DNA from: Nematopogon swammerdamellus
Lineage: Eukaryota > Arthropoda > Insecta > Lepidoptera > Adelidae
Assembly: GCA_946902875.1 (NCBI GenBank)
Contig: OX336353.1
Span: 20,411,151-20,475,150, forward strand
Direction of reading: 5' to 3'
Length of the DNA stretch: 64,000 nt
Positions within the stretch are counted from its first letter, which is position 1. Each line of letters starts with the position of its first letter. A program made the position numbers and the translations under genes. The notes beneath the pieces are model-generated. The model was not told the DNA's origin and did no database searches. It saw only the letters and a program-made list of their open reading frames with translations. This document shows, one piece after another, positions 9,801 through 18,835 of this stretch.

Positions 9801-10259
9801 AATTCAATAAAAAACTAATATAAAATAAACCAGAACAAGGAACAAATGACAAAGCAGAGCGGGCATTGACAAATCATGAATTTGCGCCCACTGCTCTGAT
9901 GGTCGTTCAAACAAACTACCAATAACGTAAGACGGGGGATTGATTCGAAGATAGTAGGGCCCTCGTAACTACAGTGACGTCTACGCGCGTTATAGGTCGA
10001 AAAGAAAGGAAATGATCACGACAAGAAGTCATGAAGTTTCCTTCTTTCCATTTTAGGTAGTTACGGAACCATGCAACTTCATGGTTCCGTTACAACTTAA
10101 ATTGGAAAAACTACATACTTCATTTTTCGGAAATGATTTATTTACAAATAAATAAATAATGAAGGCTAAAACAGTACTTGAAGGAAAGACTACAGAGTAA
10201 CATGTTTCTACATAAAAACAACTGGAAGAAATCTTCAATTTTCAGGCGGTCATAAACTT
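9801..10259. other. No gene recognised
   Basis: Contains a small hairpin, CGGAACCATG..CATGGTTCCG, at about 10067-10091. Otherwise unique, AT-leaning sequence. Confidence 0.35.
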
Positions 10260-10405
10260 TGGAATTTGGCACACCTGTTTAGAAGCCCACGTAGACTAAC
10301 ATATACGAATATTGTGCAATTCCAACGATATCCGACATACGGGTCAAAATTGATAACCTCCTTTTTTTTGAAGAAATCGGTTAAAAACTTTAAAAAATCA
10401 ATATG
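10260..10405 (-). repeat. AACCGACTT/GGAGGTT-type repeat, minus strand
   Basis: On the minus strand it reads AACCGATTTCTTC, an A-run and GGAGGTTATCAATTTTGACC, then ATTGCACAATATTCG. It resembles the opening of the plus copies at 24690 and 42028. Confidence 0.5.
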
Positions 10406-10776
10406 ACTCGGATAGTCACCAGGGAGACCCATGACCCAACACTGTAACTACAAGGACTGTTTCAGTCGCAGCAGCTTGTTGCTGCTTCTAAAACCTTGGC
10501 TGAAGGCGATATGCATGTCAAATTGATTGATCTCATGCACGCTCGAATTCTTTCCACCGCTGCTGCAGTGTTTGCTGCGGCAGAACAGAAACTGTAGTGC
10601 AAGCGTGCTCGCGAACTGGCGCTCGACCTTGGCTCGCCGCACGCAATACTTCCGTCGATACTTTAAATTACCCACTTCCTCTAGCGTACCTTCTCCGTGC
10701 CCCTTTGTTTTACCCGCTCAGGCGACAAGGTAGGTTACTCAGTCTGATCATCGCTTTTCTTCTTCCTCTGTAAGGC
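10406..10776. other. No gene recognised
   Basis: Two antiparallel short ORFs cover 10448-10733. Neither shows a family motif or splice sites with good context. Confidence 0.3.
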
Positions 10777-10825
10777 ATTTTTAGGGTTCCGTATCCGGTA
10801 CGGGACCCTATTACTAAGCCTACGC

Positions 10826-10857
<32 letters not shown>

Positions 10858-11192
10858 CGTCCGTCCGTCCGTCTGTCTGTCCGTCGGTCCGTCTGTCCGA
10901 GGGCTGTATCTCTTGAATTGAATTGTAATAGGTAGCCCGTTGAAATTTTCACAAAAAATGTGTTATTATGGCCGATATAACAACAAATATAAAATAAAAA
11001 TTAAAAAAAGTAAAAAAATTACGGCTGTTCCCATAGAAGAAACCAAAAAGTGTATGCGCGCGCGCCATCTACCGAATAGATTATGAAGCATTTCATAACA
11101 CGCCATCTAGATGGCGTGAGTAGCGCTAGCCGTGACATGGTGATACGCAACCCTCGGTGCGCGAGTTCGACTCGCACTTGGCAGGTTTTTTT
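10777..11192 (+). repeat. GTTCCG-type repeat with long TCTG/TCCG tract
   Basis: Starts GGCATTTTTAGGGTTCCG, carries an approximately 60-base TCTG/TCCG tetranucleotide run (10827-10888) and ends GCGAGTTCGACTCGCACTTGG plus a T-run. The best complete copy in the window. Confidence 0.85.
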
Positions 11193-11399
11193 AGAAGTAC
11201 TTTATCATCTTGCCGTCTTTGATTGTGAAATAACAAGCAGTTATGTCATGTCTTTGAAAGGAATTTCATGATTTACATAGATTGATTAACTATCCGACAT
11301 TTGAAATCGATTAACCATCTGAAAGTATTTTCCACGGCCATTGATTTGTGAAAACAACATCGAATCAACACAACACGAAATACCATGTCAGTCAGTCAG

Positions 11400-11545
11400 T
11401 CAGTCAGCGTGTAAGCGTCCACTGCTGGACATACGCCCCTCCAATTTTCCTCCAGTCCTCCCGGCCTTCAGCGGTACGGACCCACTTCTTCCCACACTCC
11501 GTTTTCCTGTCCACGGCCGCCAGTGTAGGACACCATACCATAGTA
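11400..11545 (-). repeat. LINE-derived fragment, minus strand
   Basis: CAGCGTGTAAGCGTCCACTGCTGGAC is the diverged complement of the GTCCAGCAGTGGACCGATAC region of the (GAT)n-tailed LINE at 22030-22216. It is preceded by a short CAGT repeat. The interior is unrecognisable. Confidence 0.45.
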
Positions 11546-11885
11546 TGGTTTATATATTACTTTTAGATGAAAGTATTCTTAAATTCCTTCAACCCGCTAG
11601 TTCTTCAATCACAAGATACTTTAATACATTTCTTATCATTTGACCCCTTTGTTTCTCGCCGCGCCATGCCTCGCCGTGTGTGCCTTCACCTTGATTGCTC
11701 AGATAAGCTGAACAAACATTATCCTAGCTAGGGCGTACTGGCTAGAACCACCTTTGTTGTGAGGCGTTGTAGGACTATCATATCGCTACCAAACAAACAC
11801 CATTCATTATGTTAAGTCATCAAGAGTTCATCTGTACTTTCACTATTTCCTTCCCTAAGAATATATATATACACATACATATTTT
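11546..11885. other. No gene recognised
   Basis: Unique sequence with a short TATATATATA tract just before the SINE-A at 11886. Confidence 0.35.
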
Positions 11886-12266
11886 GTCAGCCTCGGTAGC
11901 TCAGTGGTGCGGTCGGTCGACTGCTGTTAAGCAATCCCTGAGCGCTCAGTACTTGGATGCGTGACCGCTCTACCGTTGGAGACTGACCGTGGTTCGGATT
12001 CCACGTAAAACTGTAGGACCCTTCCCTTCTTACCTTACTAGGTGGTAGGGTTTATCCCGCCCGGGTTGGTACCACCGCACTGAATGAAACATCGGTCGAA
12101 ACGGCTATGTAAATAGTTCGTGTTTTCTGCCCAGTTCAGTGTAGCCGACTGCCGACATGAAATGAAGGGAAGCACTGACACAACACCTAGTTCAGCCGGT
12201 GTTATGGGCTGACATCACGGATGTTGTAGGTGATGTAGCCAACCGTGTCAGTTTCCATAAAAAAAT
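11886..12266 (+). mobile_element. SINE-A, complete copy with tRNA-like head
   Basis: This is the reference copy for the most abundant SINE here. A tRNA-like head carries an A-box, TAGCTCAGTGG, at 11897-11907 and a B-box, GGTTCGGATTCC, at 11991-12002. The body has AAACTGTAGGACCC, TTACTAGGTGGTAGGGTTT and GGGTTGGTACCACCGCACTG, then CAGTTCAGTGTAGCC. The tail runs TGACATCACGGATGTTGTAGG to GTTTCCAT plus an A-run. This is the pattern of a tRNA-derived SINE of about 380 bp that depends on a LINE for mobility. Confidence 0.9.
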
Positions 12267-12269
12267 ATA

Positions 12270-12371
12270 AATACTGTGGGTGGACGCAACTGACGCAGTA
12301 CCACGCCTACTTCGATTACATATGCCCCCAGTTGGTGAGCACGTGCCTGCAGTTCCCGCAGTTTGTTTAAA
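12270..12371 (+). CDS. Possible coding remnant, unidentified
   Basis: Directly after the SINE-A tail, one frame reads WTQLTQYHAYFDYICPQ, then LVSTCLQFPQFV and a TAA at about 12367. The residue mix (Y, F, C, W, Q) looks more like a real protein than the background does. No family is recognised. There is no clean splice acceptor because the SINE abuts it. It may be a decayed transposon ORF or nothing. Confidence 0.2.
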
Positions 12372-12459
12372 CCTACTCTCCTCTCTACATGTCTCTACTC
12401 TTCATACGTGGGGTGACCGCTTCCACACCTCTATCACTACGAAGTCTGGCGAAGTGCAT

Positions 12460-12690
12460 TCCCTCATCCGACCTGCATTTTTAACCGATTTGGAGGTTCT
12501 CAAATCGACTGTTTTTTTTATGTTTGTTACCTCAGAACCTCGCTCAGAACTTTCGACTGGGTGAACCGATTTTGATGATTCTTTTTTTATTTGAAAGCTG
12601 GTGCTTCCCGTGTGGTCAAGATCGGATTGGAAAGCGATTCCGCCGAGTACATTAATAGCAAAAAATTACTTAAGAAAACTGAAATTTAAA
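12460..12690 (+). repeat. AACCGACTT-type repeat (diverged)
   Basis: Contains CAGAACTTTCGACTGGGTGAACCG, TTTGATGATTCTTTTTTTAT, GAAAGCTGGTGCTTCCCGTG and the CCGAGTACATTAATAGC terminus, closely matching 42080-42270. Confidence 0.7.
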
Positions 12691-12698
12691 AAAAATCG

Positions 12699-12820
12699 AA
12701 CCCTAGAGTTGAAGGCGGTGCTAAAAGCAAGCAAAAATGATGCATGGAAGAAAACTTGAGTGGATGATATCCTTTGTGATTTGTGTAGCCTTCTTTAGCA
12801 CCGCCTTCAACTCTGGGGTT
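12699..12820. mobile_element. Short MITE with 27-bp inverted repeats
   Basis: The left end AACCCTAGAGTTGAAGGCGG continues TGCTAAA. The right end is its complement with one or two changes (TTTAGCACCGCC, then TTCAACTCTGGGGTT). No target duplication could be fixed. Confidence 0.65.
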
Positions 12821-12904
12821 AGATATTTTTTATTTCATACATTTTTGAATGCGGTTTTTATAATTTTTTAAATAGTTTTTTACTGGCTTTGATTGACTAA
12901 ATAT

Positions 12905-12948
12905 TAGAAAACACATTACCCTCCTTTGCGTCGCGCAGTCGGGTAAAA
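12905..12948 (-). repeat. ACCCGACTGC-type repeat, terminal scrap
   Basis: The complement of TTTTACCCGACTGCGCGAC..AAAGGAGGG, which is the opening of the copies at 2318 and 18271. Confidence 0.5.
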
Positions 12949-13050
12949 AGAGCCAACACCAACGATGAATTTAGACGATGATTGCTAAAACGTAATTCAT
13001 CTCGCTCCCACATTAGCGCAGTAACTGATGTTAGCGATTGTTTTCAACAG

Positions 13051-13212
13051 ACTGCGTTTACTTCGAGACGTCGTCGACGTCGCCGTACCAGATCCGGCGC
13101 ATCGAGGAGCTGAACAAGACCACCTCGGGCAACGTGGAGGCCAAGGTCATGTGCTTCTACCGGCGGCGCGACCTGCCCAGCCCCCTCATCCAGCTCGCCG
13201 ACAAGCACCAGA
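13051..13212 (+). CDS. MTA1-like: MTA1-like exon, start of the BAH domain
   Basis: The exon encodes about 53 residues: [40 protein letters not shown], then [13 protein letters not shown]. This matches the N-terminal BAH domain of metastasis-associated (MTA) proteins, where the [24 protein letters not shown] and LADKH segments are hallmarks. MTA proteins are subunits of the NuRD nucleosome-remodelling and histone-deacetylase complex in the nucleus; the BAH domain together with the ELM2-SANT region recruits HDAC1/2. It is bounded by a polypyrimidine-type acceptor (TTGTTTTCAACAG|AC) and a strong donor (CAGA|GTGAGT). It enters with two bases of a split codon and leaves in phase 1, which fits the exon at 37008. 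The exon with the initiator Met (about ten residues in the family) was not found upstream and may lie outside the window. GC content is much higher than in the flanking intron. Confidence 0.92.
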
Positions 13213-13384
13213 GTGAGTATACAGATCATTTTATCAATCCAGCCGATACGTAATTTATTATTATTATTTGTTTATGTTTAGGTAGGAATGTCTAAACACA
13301 GAATCATCTTGCGTGGCGTTTTGAAAAAGATCGACCAACAAAATTGTTGTACGTATATGAGGTCTTTCAATAGTAGGTAACGAT

Positions 13385-13606
13385 ACGCTAAGGGGTGTAT
13401 TTGTATCAGATACTGATCACGTTCCCATACCCATGAATTTTTTTTACGATATCAAATACCTACCTACCCACCCATGCTATGAAATAATTGTTCAATACCT
13501 AAACTATTATTTTAGTAGGATGGGTAGGTATTTTAAATCCGAAAAAAAATTTTTATGGGTATGGGAACGTGATCAGTATCTGATACACATACACCCCTTG
13601 GCGTAA
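13385..13606. mobile_element. Palindromic MITE, ATCAGATACTGATCACG type
   Basis: The arm GGGGTGTATTTGTATCAGAT, then ACTGATCACGTTCCCATACCC, is repeated as its complement from GGGTATGGGAACGTGATCAG to CACCCC at about 13605. The left flank also keeps TCTTTCAATAGTAGGTAACG, which is the outer TIR of the better copy at 46153. The centre is AT-rich. The right outer TIR is lost. Confidence 0.7.
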
Positions 13607-13623
13607 AGTTAACTAATATTTCC

Positions 13624-13786
13624 CCCCAAGTACAGTCTCGGGTCCTTCAAGAAGGGCATGAATGGGCACCTGTCAGGCCGGCATGGCATTCGCAACCCCC
13701 GCATATGACCGAATGTCCATGGGCGCCGTTAGACACCTCATGGATGCCTCGGCGCCATATGTCGAGCTTACAATAAAAAAAAAACA
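13624..13786 (+). repeat. LINE family F 3' end with A-tail
   Basis: A translated trace FPPKYSLGSFKKG, then RHGIRNPR before a stop, gives the C-terminus. A 3' UTR follows, ending CGAGCTTACAAT plus an A-run. It aligns with 32686-32885 (minus) and 36528-36672 (plus). Confidence 0.7.
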
Positions 13787-13789
13787 CAA

Positions 13790-14224
13790 AAAAATTATCT
13801 AGAGAAACTTATTCAGCGCGAGACTATGCCAATCTAGGCTGGCTTAATTGTGTTCTCACTTACGAAAGTGATAATAAACTGCTCACCCGAAGATGAGTTC
13901 GGAGTCCGTGTCGGTGCACTGCATCTGCAGGCGCGACTCGAGAGCCGTTCAATCGAGAGTGCAGTCGTGTGACTTCGATGGCCCTCTTCTGCCTAGTCCC
14001 CACTCGCTTTGGCGCCGTCTCCGGCACTCTGCCATCTCCGCGCCGCCTCCGTCGATCATCCGCTTCGGATCCCGTGCGTAGCGACGACCTATCTCGGTGC
14101 ATTCCCACGAGTGACGTTCAGTGGCATAAACAGGCCAACAGGCAAGTTGACTGTTCGCAAACATTATGCGACATCATGCATGAAGGTGCAATAAGATCGA
14201 AAATTTAGAGATAATACGTCACGG
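13790..14224. other. No gene recognised
   Basis: Several overlapping ORFs in both directions arise from CG-rich composition at 13900-14090. A GAAGATGAG|TTCGG context shows no convincing exon limits. Confidence 0.35.
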
Positions 14225-14225
14225 C

Positions 14226-14300
14226 CCGGTTGCGTAGTTGGATATCGCGTTGGCAGCTCATGCCAGAGACCCAGGTTCGAATCCTGGTCGGGATGTATTT
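14226..14300 (+). repeat. tRNA-like sequence (SINE head or tRNA pseudogene)
   Basis: It folds as a tRNA: acceptor GGCCCGG pairs with TCGGGAT at six of seven positions (wobbles included). The anticodon stem TTGGC/GCCAG and T arm CCAGG-TTCGAAT-CCTGG are intact, and the B-box GGTTCGAATCC is present. The anticodon loop AGCTCAT lacks the T at position 33 that functional tRNAs keep. The D arm is weak. It runs on into T-rich sequence containing CCAATGA, recalling the SINE-B head junction. More likely a SINE head or pseudogene than a working tRNA gene. Confidence 0.55.
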
Positions 14301-14370
14301 TTTCCAATGATTTTCGATTTACATTTTTCTAATTAAAAATATATAAGCAGGCCACACTGCAGCTTTGCAG

Positions 14371-14660
14371 TTTTTTTTTTATGTAAACCAACATGGGTGG
14401 CTGTGTCGAGGGACCAATGGTACAGTCGACAGAGCCAAAAACCCCTCTTCGCGAATCCACGCTCAGTGAGGCGCCATGCCAACAGATTTGCGGACTGTTG
14501 CTAGGCTGCTAAGCCCGTTGATACGACGTTTGAAGACACCCAGGTTAAAGGATTCGGGAAACACACTCGCCGGGAGACAGTTCCACACGGTGCGACAAAG
14601 AAACGATTGGTTAAAGCGGGTCATTTGCGTGCTTACTTTAACTAAAACCATTGAAACGAG
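14371..14660 (-). repeat. LINE family E C-terminus and 3' UTR, minus strand
   Basis: The minus strand reads ..NQSFLCRTVWNCLPASVFPE, SFNLGVFKRRINGL and a stop, then a 3' UTR with CATTGGTCCCTCGACACAGCC and an A-tail (the T-run at 14371). The SFLCRT..WN(C/S)LP signature is the C-terminal tail of Jockey/CR1-like LINE ORF2 proteins. It has a small deletion in the RTAxxWN core and is 5'-truncated. Confidence 0.75.
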
Positions 14661-15211
14661 ACGAAACGAAAACATCCGGCATTCGCCCGTCCGCCAGTGA
14701 GGCCGCCCTCAAATGGACCCCTTTTCGTCCGTCACAGACGGCACGTCGCCAGATTCGTTCGACATAACGAGGCGCGCGCCTCTGTACCCTGCACGAGAGA
14801 AACGAAAAGCCAGCTCATTCCGAGAGGGAGGTCTCCCGAAAAGGTTCGTCGTCGGGGGTTCGAAGGAGACGCCGGCGCATTCGTGGCTGTAAATAGTGCG
14901 ATACGTATTCAGCGCGAGTGCTCGCTTGAGTTGCCTGTAGGCTGCGTACGGTTCTGTCTGACGACTCGACGCGCCCTCTCTTCCCTGGTCACGGGCCAGC
15001 TTTTGCCGAAATCATACTCTTCCTTCGCGATCAAGCTAGTTTCGAGGCTGTTCTTTATTTCTATACTACATTTCGAACCTACACGCAGAATATTATTGAG
15101 GATCTTATGACTGATTTTGAAAGAACGGGCGGTAAATTAGTTGTTCTTAGCATGTGCGACGTGTCAAGAGCTACCGCCACTTGCTCTATGAGGGGCGGAA
15201 ATATTTTACGT
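14661..15211. other. No gene recognised
   Basis: A 137-codon ORF at 14697-15110 is Arg/Ser-rich with CG-rich composition and has no family motif, no upstream acceptor of quality and no repeat partner. I do not call it a gene. Confidence 0.35.
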
Positions 15212-15220
15212 GGATGGGAG

Positions 15221-15510
15221 CGGTGCGCCACCTGAAAGACTTCCTGGCTCCTTCCTGGCTCCTTTAGCTCCTTTCGGCAGACTTCGGCTCGAAGGAAAGT
15301 GTGGTATGAGTGATGTTTTGGTGGTTTAAAAAAAAATAACCAGGGTTAACATAAAGAAGATGCGTCGCTAGTCGCTAGCGACGCATCTTCTCTATATTAA
15401 CCCTAACCTAATGTTGAGGCGGTGCATGTCGTTTTTGTTACGTTTCGTTTCGAGCCGAGTGTTCACGAAAGGAGCCAAAGGAGCCAGGAAGTCTTTCAGG
15501 TGTCAAACTG
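15221..15510. mobile_element. Foldback/MITE with 9-bp target duplication
   Basis: The ends CGGTGCGCCACCTGAAAGAC and the complement of CAGTTTGACACCTGAAAGAC are inverted repeats. The arms continue through CTTCCTGGCTCC and a cluster around TTCGGCTCGAA. At the centre is a perfect 17-bp stem, AGAAGATGCGTCGCTAG, with a 3-base loop (about 15357-15393). GGATGGGAG occurs immediately outside both ends (15212-15220 and 15511-15519). A 9-bp duplication is most typical of Mutator-like elements. Confidence 0.78.
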
Positions 15511-15519
15511 GGATGGGAG

Positions 15520-15934
15520 TGGGTGGGATAGAGAAGAGAAAATGAAAACAGTTTGGGAGCTTGTGCTTTAATTAAGAGTGATTAAAATCGTCTGGGGACC
15601 GCGCGCCGGTAGCTCTCCGTTCCGATATTAATCGTCCTCCGGCAGAACATTAGCGGCCCTGATTCATTACGAGATCGGGAGAAAGCTTCAAACAAATGGC
15701 GCGATTGGTTGATTTTGAACTTGGTCCAACCAAACAGTCTACCTCGCTCGAGTATTGCATGGCATTCCCAATCGAGAGGGAGGCGCGCACTGCGCATTCA
15801 ATCAGACCACTCGCTGGCTATTAAGGACGAAAAACTAGAGGTGTGTGCCGATCCTACTTGGCGGCGGCGGAGGCGGCGCGGTGCGGCGGCGCGGCGTGGG
15901 TAGGAAAAACTACGAGAGCGCAATAGCAGCTCGT
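15520..15934. other. No gene recognised; CGG-rich near 15860
   Basis: Unique sequence. A short GGCGGCGGCGG tract at 15861-15900 produces arginine-rich shadow ORFs that the LINE frame reads through. Confidence 0.35.
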
Positions 15935-16421
15935 CTGCATACATACATACATACATAGCGTCACGCCTGTTTCCCGGTGGGGTAGGCAGAGACAACGGAT
16001 CTCCACGTGCCACGACCTGACACACCTCTGCCGCCTCTTCCACTCCCATAATGTTCTTCATGCATGCTCGTCGGTTACGGGTACTACTCACTTGCCCCTT
16101 TTTGAGCACATGCCCGATCTGGTGCAGGTACGTGCGTCTAGGGCGACCCTTCCCGACTCTTCCACTCACATTTGCTTCATAAATTTCTTTCGTTAGTCTC
16201 CTATCATCCATTCTTCCAACATGACCGAACCACCGTAGCATCCCTTTCTCAATCCTTGTCACTGTATCTTCTTTCAGCCCACAGCGCTCTCGCACTACAC
16301 TATTTCTCAATCTATCTTTCATTGTAACTCCACACATACTCCTCAACGCGCGCATTTCCACAGCATTAATCCTGCTTTCATGCTTCGTCTGCCATGCCCA
16401 ACTTTCACTCCCGTACACGTC
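15935..16421 (-). pseudogene. RTE-like LINE: reverse transcriptase C-terminal region with TATG tail
   Basis: The minus-strand frame runs from YGSESWAWQTKHESRINAVE through ALRSMCGVTMKDRLRN, GMLRWFGHVGRMDDRRLTKE and GRVGKGRPRRTYLHQIGHVL to VCQVVARGDPLSLPTPPGNR. This segment follows the RT domain in RTE-type LINEs and is widely repeated in Lepidoptera; its role there is structural and not catalytic. The catalytic RT motifs are absent because the copy is truncated at 16421. The 3' end is a TATG microsatellite (CATACATA at 15938-15957), fitting RTE-type tails, and the open frame merely continues past it into the flank. It is well preserved over about 150 codons with no stop, so the insertion is fairly young. 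Confidence 0.85.
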
Positions 16422-16967
16422 TGTTCAACTGAAAATCGCAAAACCCATGTTTGAAAAGGAATTTTCAACCCCCACTTGTCTCCCGAATTTAAAAGAATGC
16501 GAATCGAAATAAATAAATTGGTGCACATTAATAGCGGCGACCACCACCATGTCCTCCGACGCCGCCGATGCTATGGGAGTTCGCTACGCCGACGCGACGC
16601 CGCCGACCAGCGCGGCAGTTTTTTTGTCCGGAGACTATTAGCGAACCGGTTTGACGTAACAAATGCAGACGCTTAACTAACCGTGCCCTAGCCCCGAGTG
16701 ACACGATTTATCACCAACTATTCGACTCCATTACGATTACACGGAATGTACTCGGTGTGTTTTTGCTATTTTCGACCGAGGAGGCACGCGAAATACACCC
16801 AGGTCAGGTACCCCCGGTGGCAGGTTTAATTACGCGGCTGTTACATTAAGTGCTCATAATTATTATCGTAGCATACGCGGGCTGTTCTGTTGGGTCGATA
16901 AAGTCTCACCGGCTTGATTGTTGGGTTAGAACACCGAGGAACGAGAATGAGGTGACAAAAGATGGCG
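16422..16967. other. No gene recognised
   Basis: A 30-codon ORF with favourable context (CCACCACCATGTCC at about 16543) begins MSSDAADAMGVRYADATPP in CG-rich sequence and ends TAG near 16638. It could be a 5' exon or a chance ORF. Confidence 0.25.
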
Positions 16968-16969
16968 TA

Positions 16970-17226
16970 GAGTGCGTTCCAACTAAAAGTTCCCTTCGCC
17001 GTTATGTTGGCTCCACTGTCTATCTGTCAAAACTGCGTTGAGGGTTGCTATGTGTACAGATTTACCCGTAATTATCAGTATTTACCGTATTTTCTGTACG
17101 GTAAATACCGATTACATTATTAGGTAATATAATCTTCACAATCTGGCAACAGGAATTTAAGCACTGACAGTGACACTGGCAGTGGAGCCAACATAACGGC
17201 GAAGGAACTTTTAGTTGGAACGCTCT
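16970..17226. mobile_element. MITE with long inverted repeats, TA target site
   Basis: The left arm GAGTGCGTTCCAACTAAAAG, then TTCCCTTCGCCGTTATGTTGG and CTCCACTG, is matched by the complement at the right end (CAGTGGAGCCAACATAACGG through TTGGAACGCTC). An inner inverted pair sits around TACCGTATTTTC/GTACGGTAAATACC. TA flanks both sides. No coding. Confidence 0.78.
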
Positions 17227-17228
17227 AT

Positions 17229-18270
17229 AGGTACGCACGCAGTACGTACACTAACTAACATGGAATGATGTGGATATGAACTAGCACTGCTGAGGTAACC
17301 CACCTCCATTGGAGTGCATCGACCTCTCGCCAACATCACCTGCTTGAAACCATCGACGCGTTTAAAATACCGCACAATAATTTTAGTGCTAGTCTCGATC
17401 TCTTTAGTGTAAATCCGGTAAATCCTTTGCCTCTCTAAATCCTAGCCTCCAAAGCAAATGCCAATCCGTATGATTCGTAAATTATTACAAGCGCTATGGT
17501 CGCTTTAGCGCATTCAATAACCCCGCCAGACTTTCAGAAAAAGGGGCACAATATAGCGATACGGATACGGACGTACTAGATAATTTCATCGTACAAGTAA
17601 ATTTTGTTGTTTTTTTTTGTGTGTGTTTTAAATGAAAAAAATGTGTCCAATTGTAAAAATAATCATGGAATAAATTTATAAGAACGATAGGAATGTAATA
17701 TTTATTTCTTGGCTTTGTAATGCAGACCAATTATTAGAACAATTAGTAATAGGGTCCCTTATCGGATACGGAACCCTAATAATCACAAAATCATAAATGT
17801 GGTGCGAAATACCTGCAATTGCATATCCATGAATTTGTACCTTGTTCAGGTTAAGACATTCTGAGAAATTCAGCATATAACCTATATACATAGGTTCATC
17901 TAGCGTCCTACGCCTCCTTAACATGACAAGCTTGGACTTCAGGCTATGATATGAAGTTGGCTGGCGGAGGGTTCCGCTGTGGTTCCGCTATGTTGGAGTT
18001 AACGTGGTTTGCATAGACAGACAGATCTGTTACTTTGAATACGTCATAGCACAGGTGATAGTGTCTGTCTACGTAGTACGTACGTACGTGTTACTCACTG
18101 ATGCATACTGATATTCTAGTCTAGGACATTTCAACGCTGGAGCATTCTTGTCGGGGTTATTAAATAGCGATGAGTTGCTGAAACTGTTTGCGCAAAACTG
18201 CTTGACCCGTCGTCGTTGGATTGATTCTTTGTGAAGAGTTAATTTTTAATTTAATGTTTATATATTTTGT
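17229..18270. other. No gene; one scrap of GTTCCG repeat
   Basis: GGGTCCCTTATCGGATACGG..AACCCTAATAAT at 17750-17787 is the terminal piece of a GTTCCG repeat in minus orientation. The rest is unidentified AT-leaning intron. Confidence 0.4.
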
Positions 18271-18440
18271 TTTTACCCGACTGCGCGAAGCAAAAAGGAG
18301 GGTTATGTTTTTCGAGCGTATGTATGTATGTATGTGTGTTTGTGTGTATGTATGTCTATTTCTTTGGCACGCTCTGTAGCCTAAACGTTTTACGTATGAG
18401 GTGTCATTAGATTCATCTTAATTGTGGGAGTGACATAGGC
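18271..18440 (+). repeat. ACCCGACTGC-type repeat with TATG microsatellite
   Basis: Opens TTTTACCCGACTGCGCGAAG, then AAAAAGGAGGGTTATG and a TATG/TGTG run (18319-18355). It immediately precedes the helicase fragment, so the two may be parts of one element. Confidence 0.6.
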
Positions 18441-18465
18441 TATAAAATAATTGTGAAAATTCAAA

Positions 18466-18710
18466 ATGGAAAGATTACAAAGAGAGCGACAAAAGTGGAG
18501 GTCGATAAATTGGCTAATCATTGATGAAATATCAATGGTGCCCTACCTGACCTTAAGAAATATTCATCTTAGACTACAGCAGCTGAAACAAGATCAAAGC
18601 CTATTTGGTGGGATAAATGTTATTTTGTTCGGAGATCTTATGCAGTTACCACCGGTATCCAAAATCACAGGTGGTGCTTACTGCTTTCGACAACCGTCGA
18701 CTTTTCAGTT
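18466..18710 (+). pseudogene. Pif1-type helicase fragment (Helitron or Pif1-like transposon)
   Basis: The frame encodes INWLIIDEISMVPYLTLRNI, HLRLQQLKQDQSLFGGINVI and LFGDLMQLPPVS, followed by YCFRQPSTF. IIDEISM is the Walker B (motif II) of Pif1-family SF1 helicases, and FGDxxQLPPV is the conserved motif III region. About 80 residues remain. The Walker A segment should lie upstream and is missing, and the frame degenerates after the YCFRQPSTF segment into T-rich non-coding sequence. Such helicase domains are carried by Helitron Rep/helicase proteins and by stand-alone Pif1-like repeat families in insects. No Rep HUH motif or Helitron CTRR terminus was seen. It lies inside the MTA1-like intron, same strand, and is certainly a fossil. 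Confidence 0.8.
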
Positions 18711-18835
18711 AATTATTACGCAGTTTTTTCTTAGTTATGTTTTTTGCAGTCGGGTTTTTTGTTTTTTCTTCTTTTATTTTATTAATTGATTAAATAAGCG
18801 ACTTGTTTTAATTACGTAGGTACGTAGTCCTGTAC

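Noticed and set aside
14697..15110. 137-codon plus ORF
   Set aside because: Arg/Ser-rich, no motif, no splice context and no repeat or family match.
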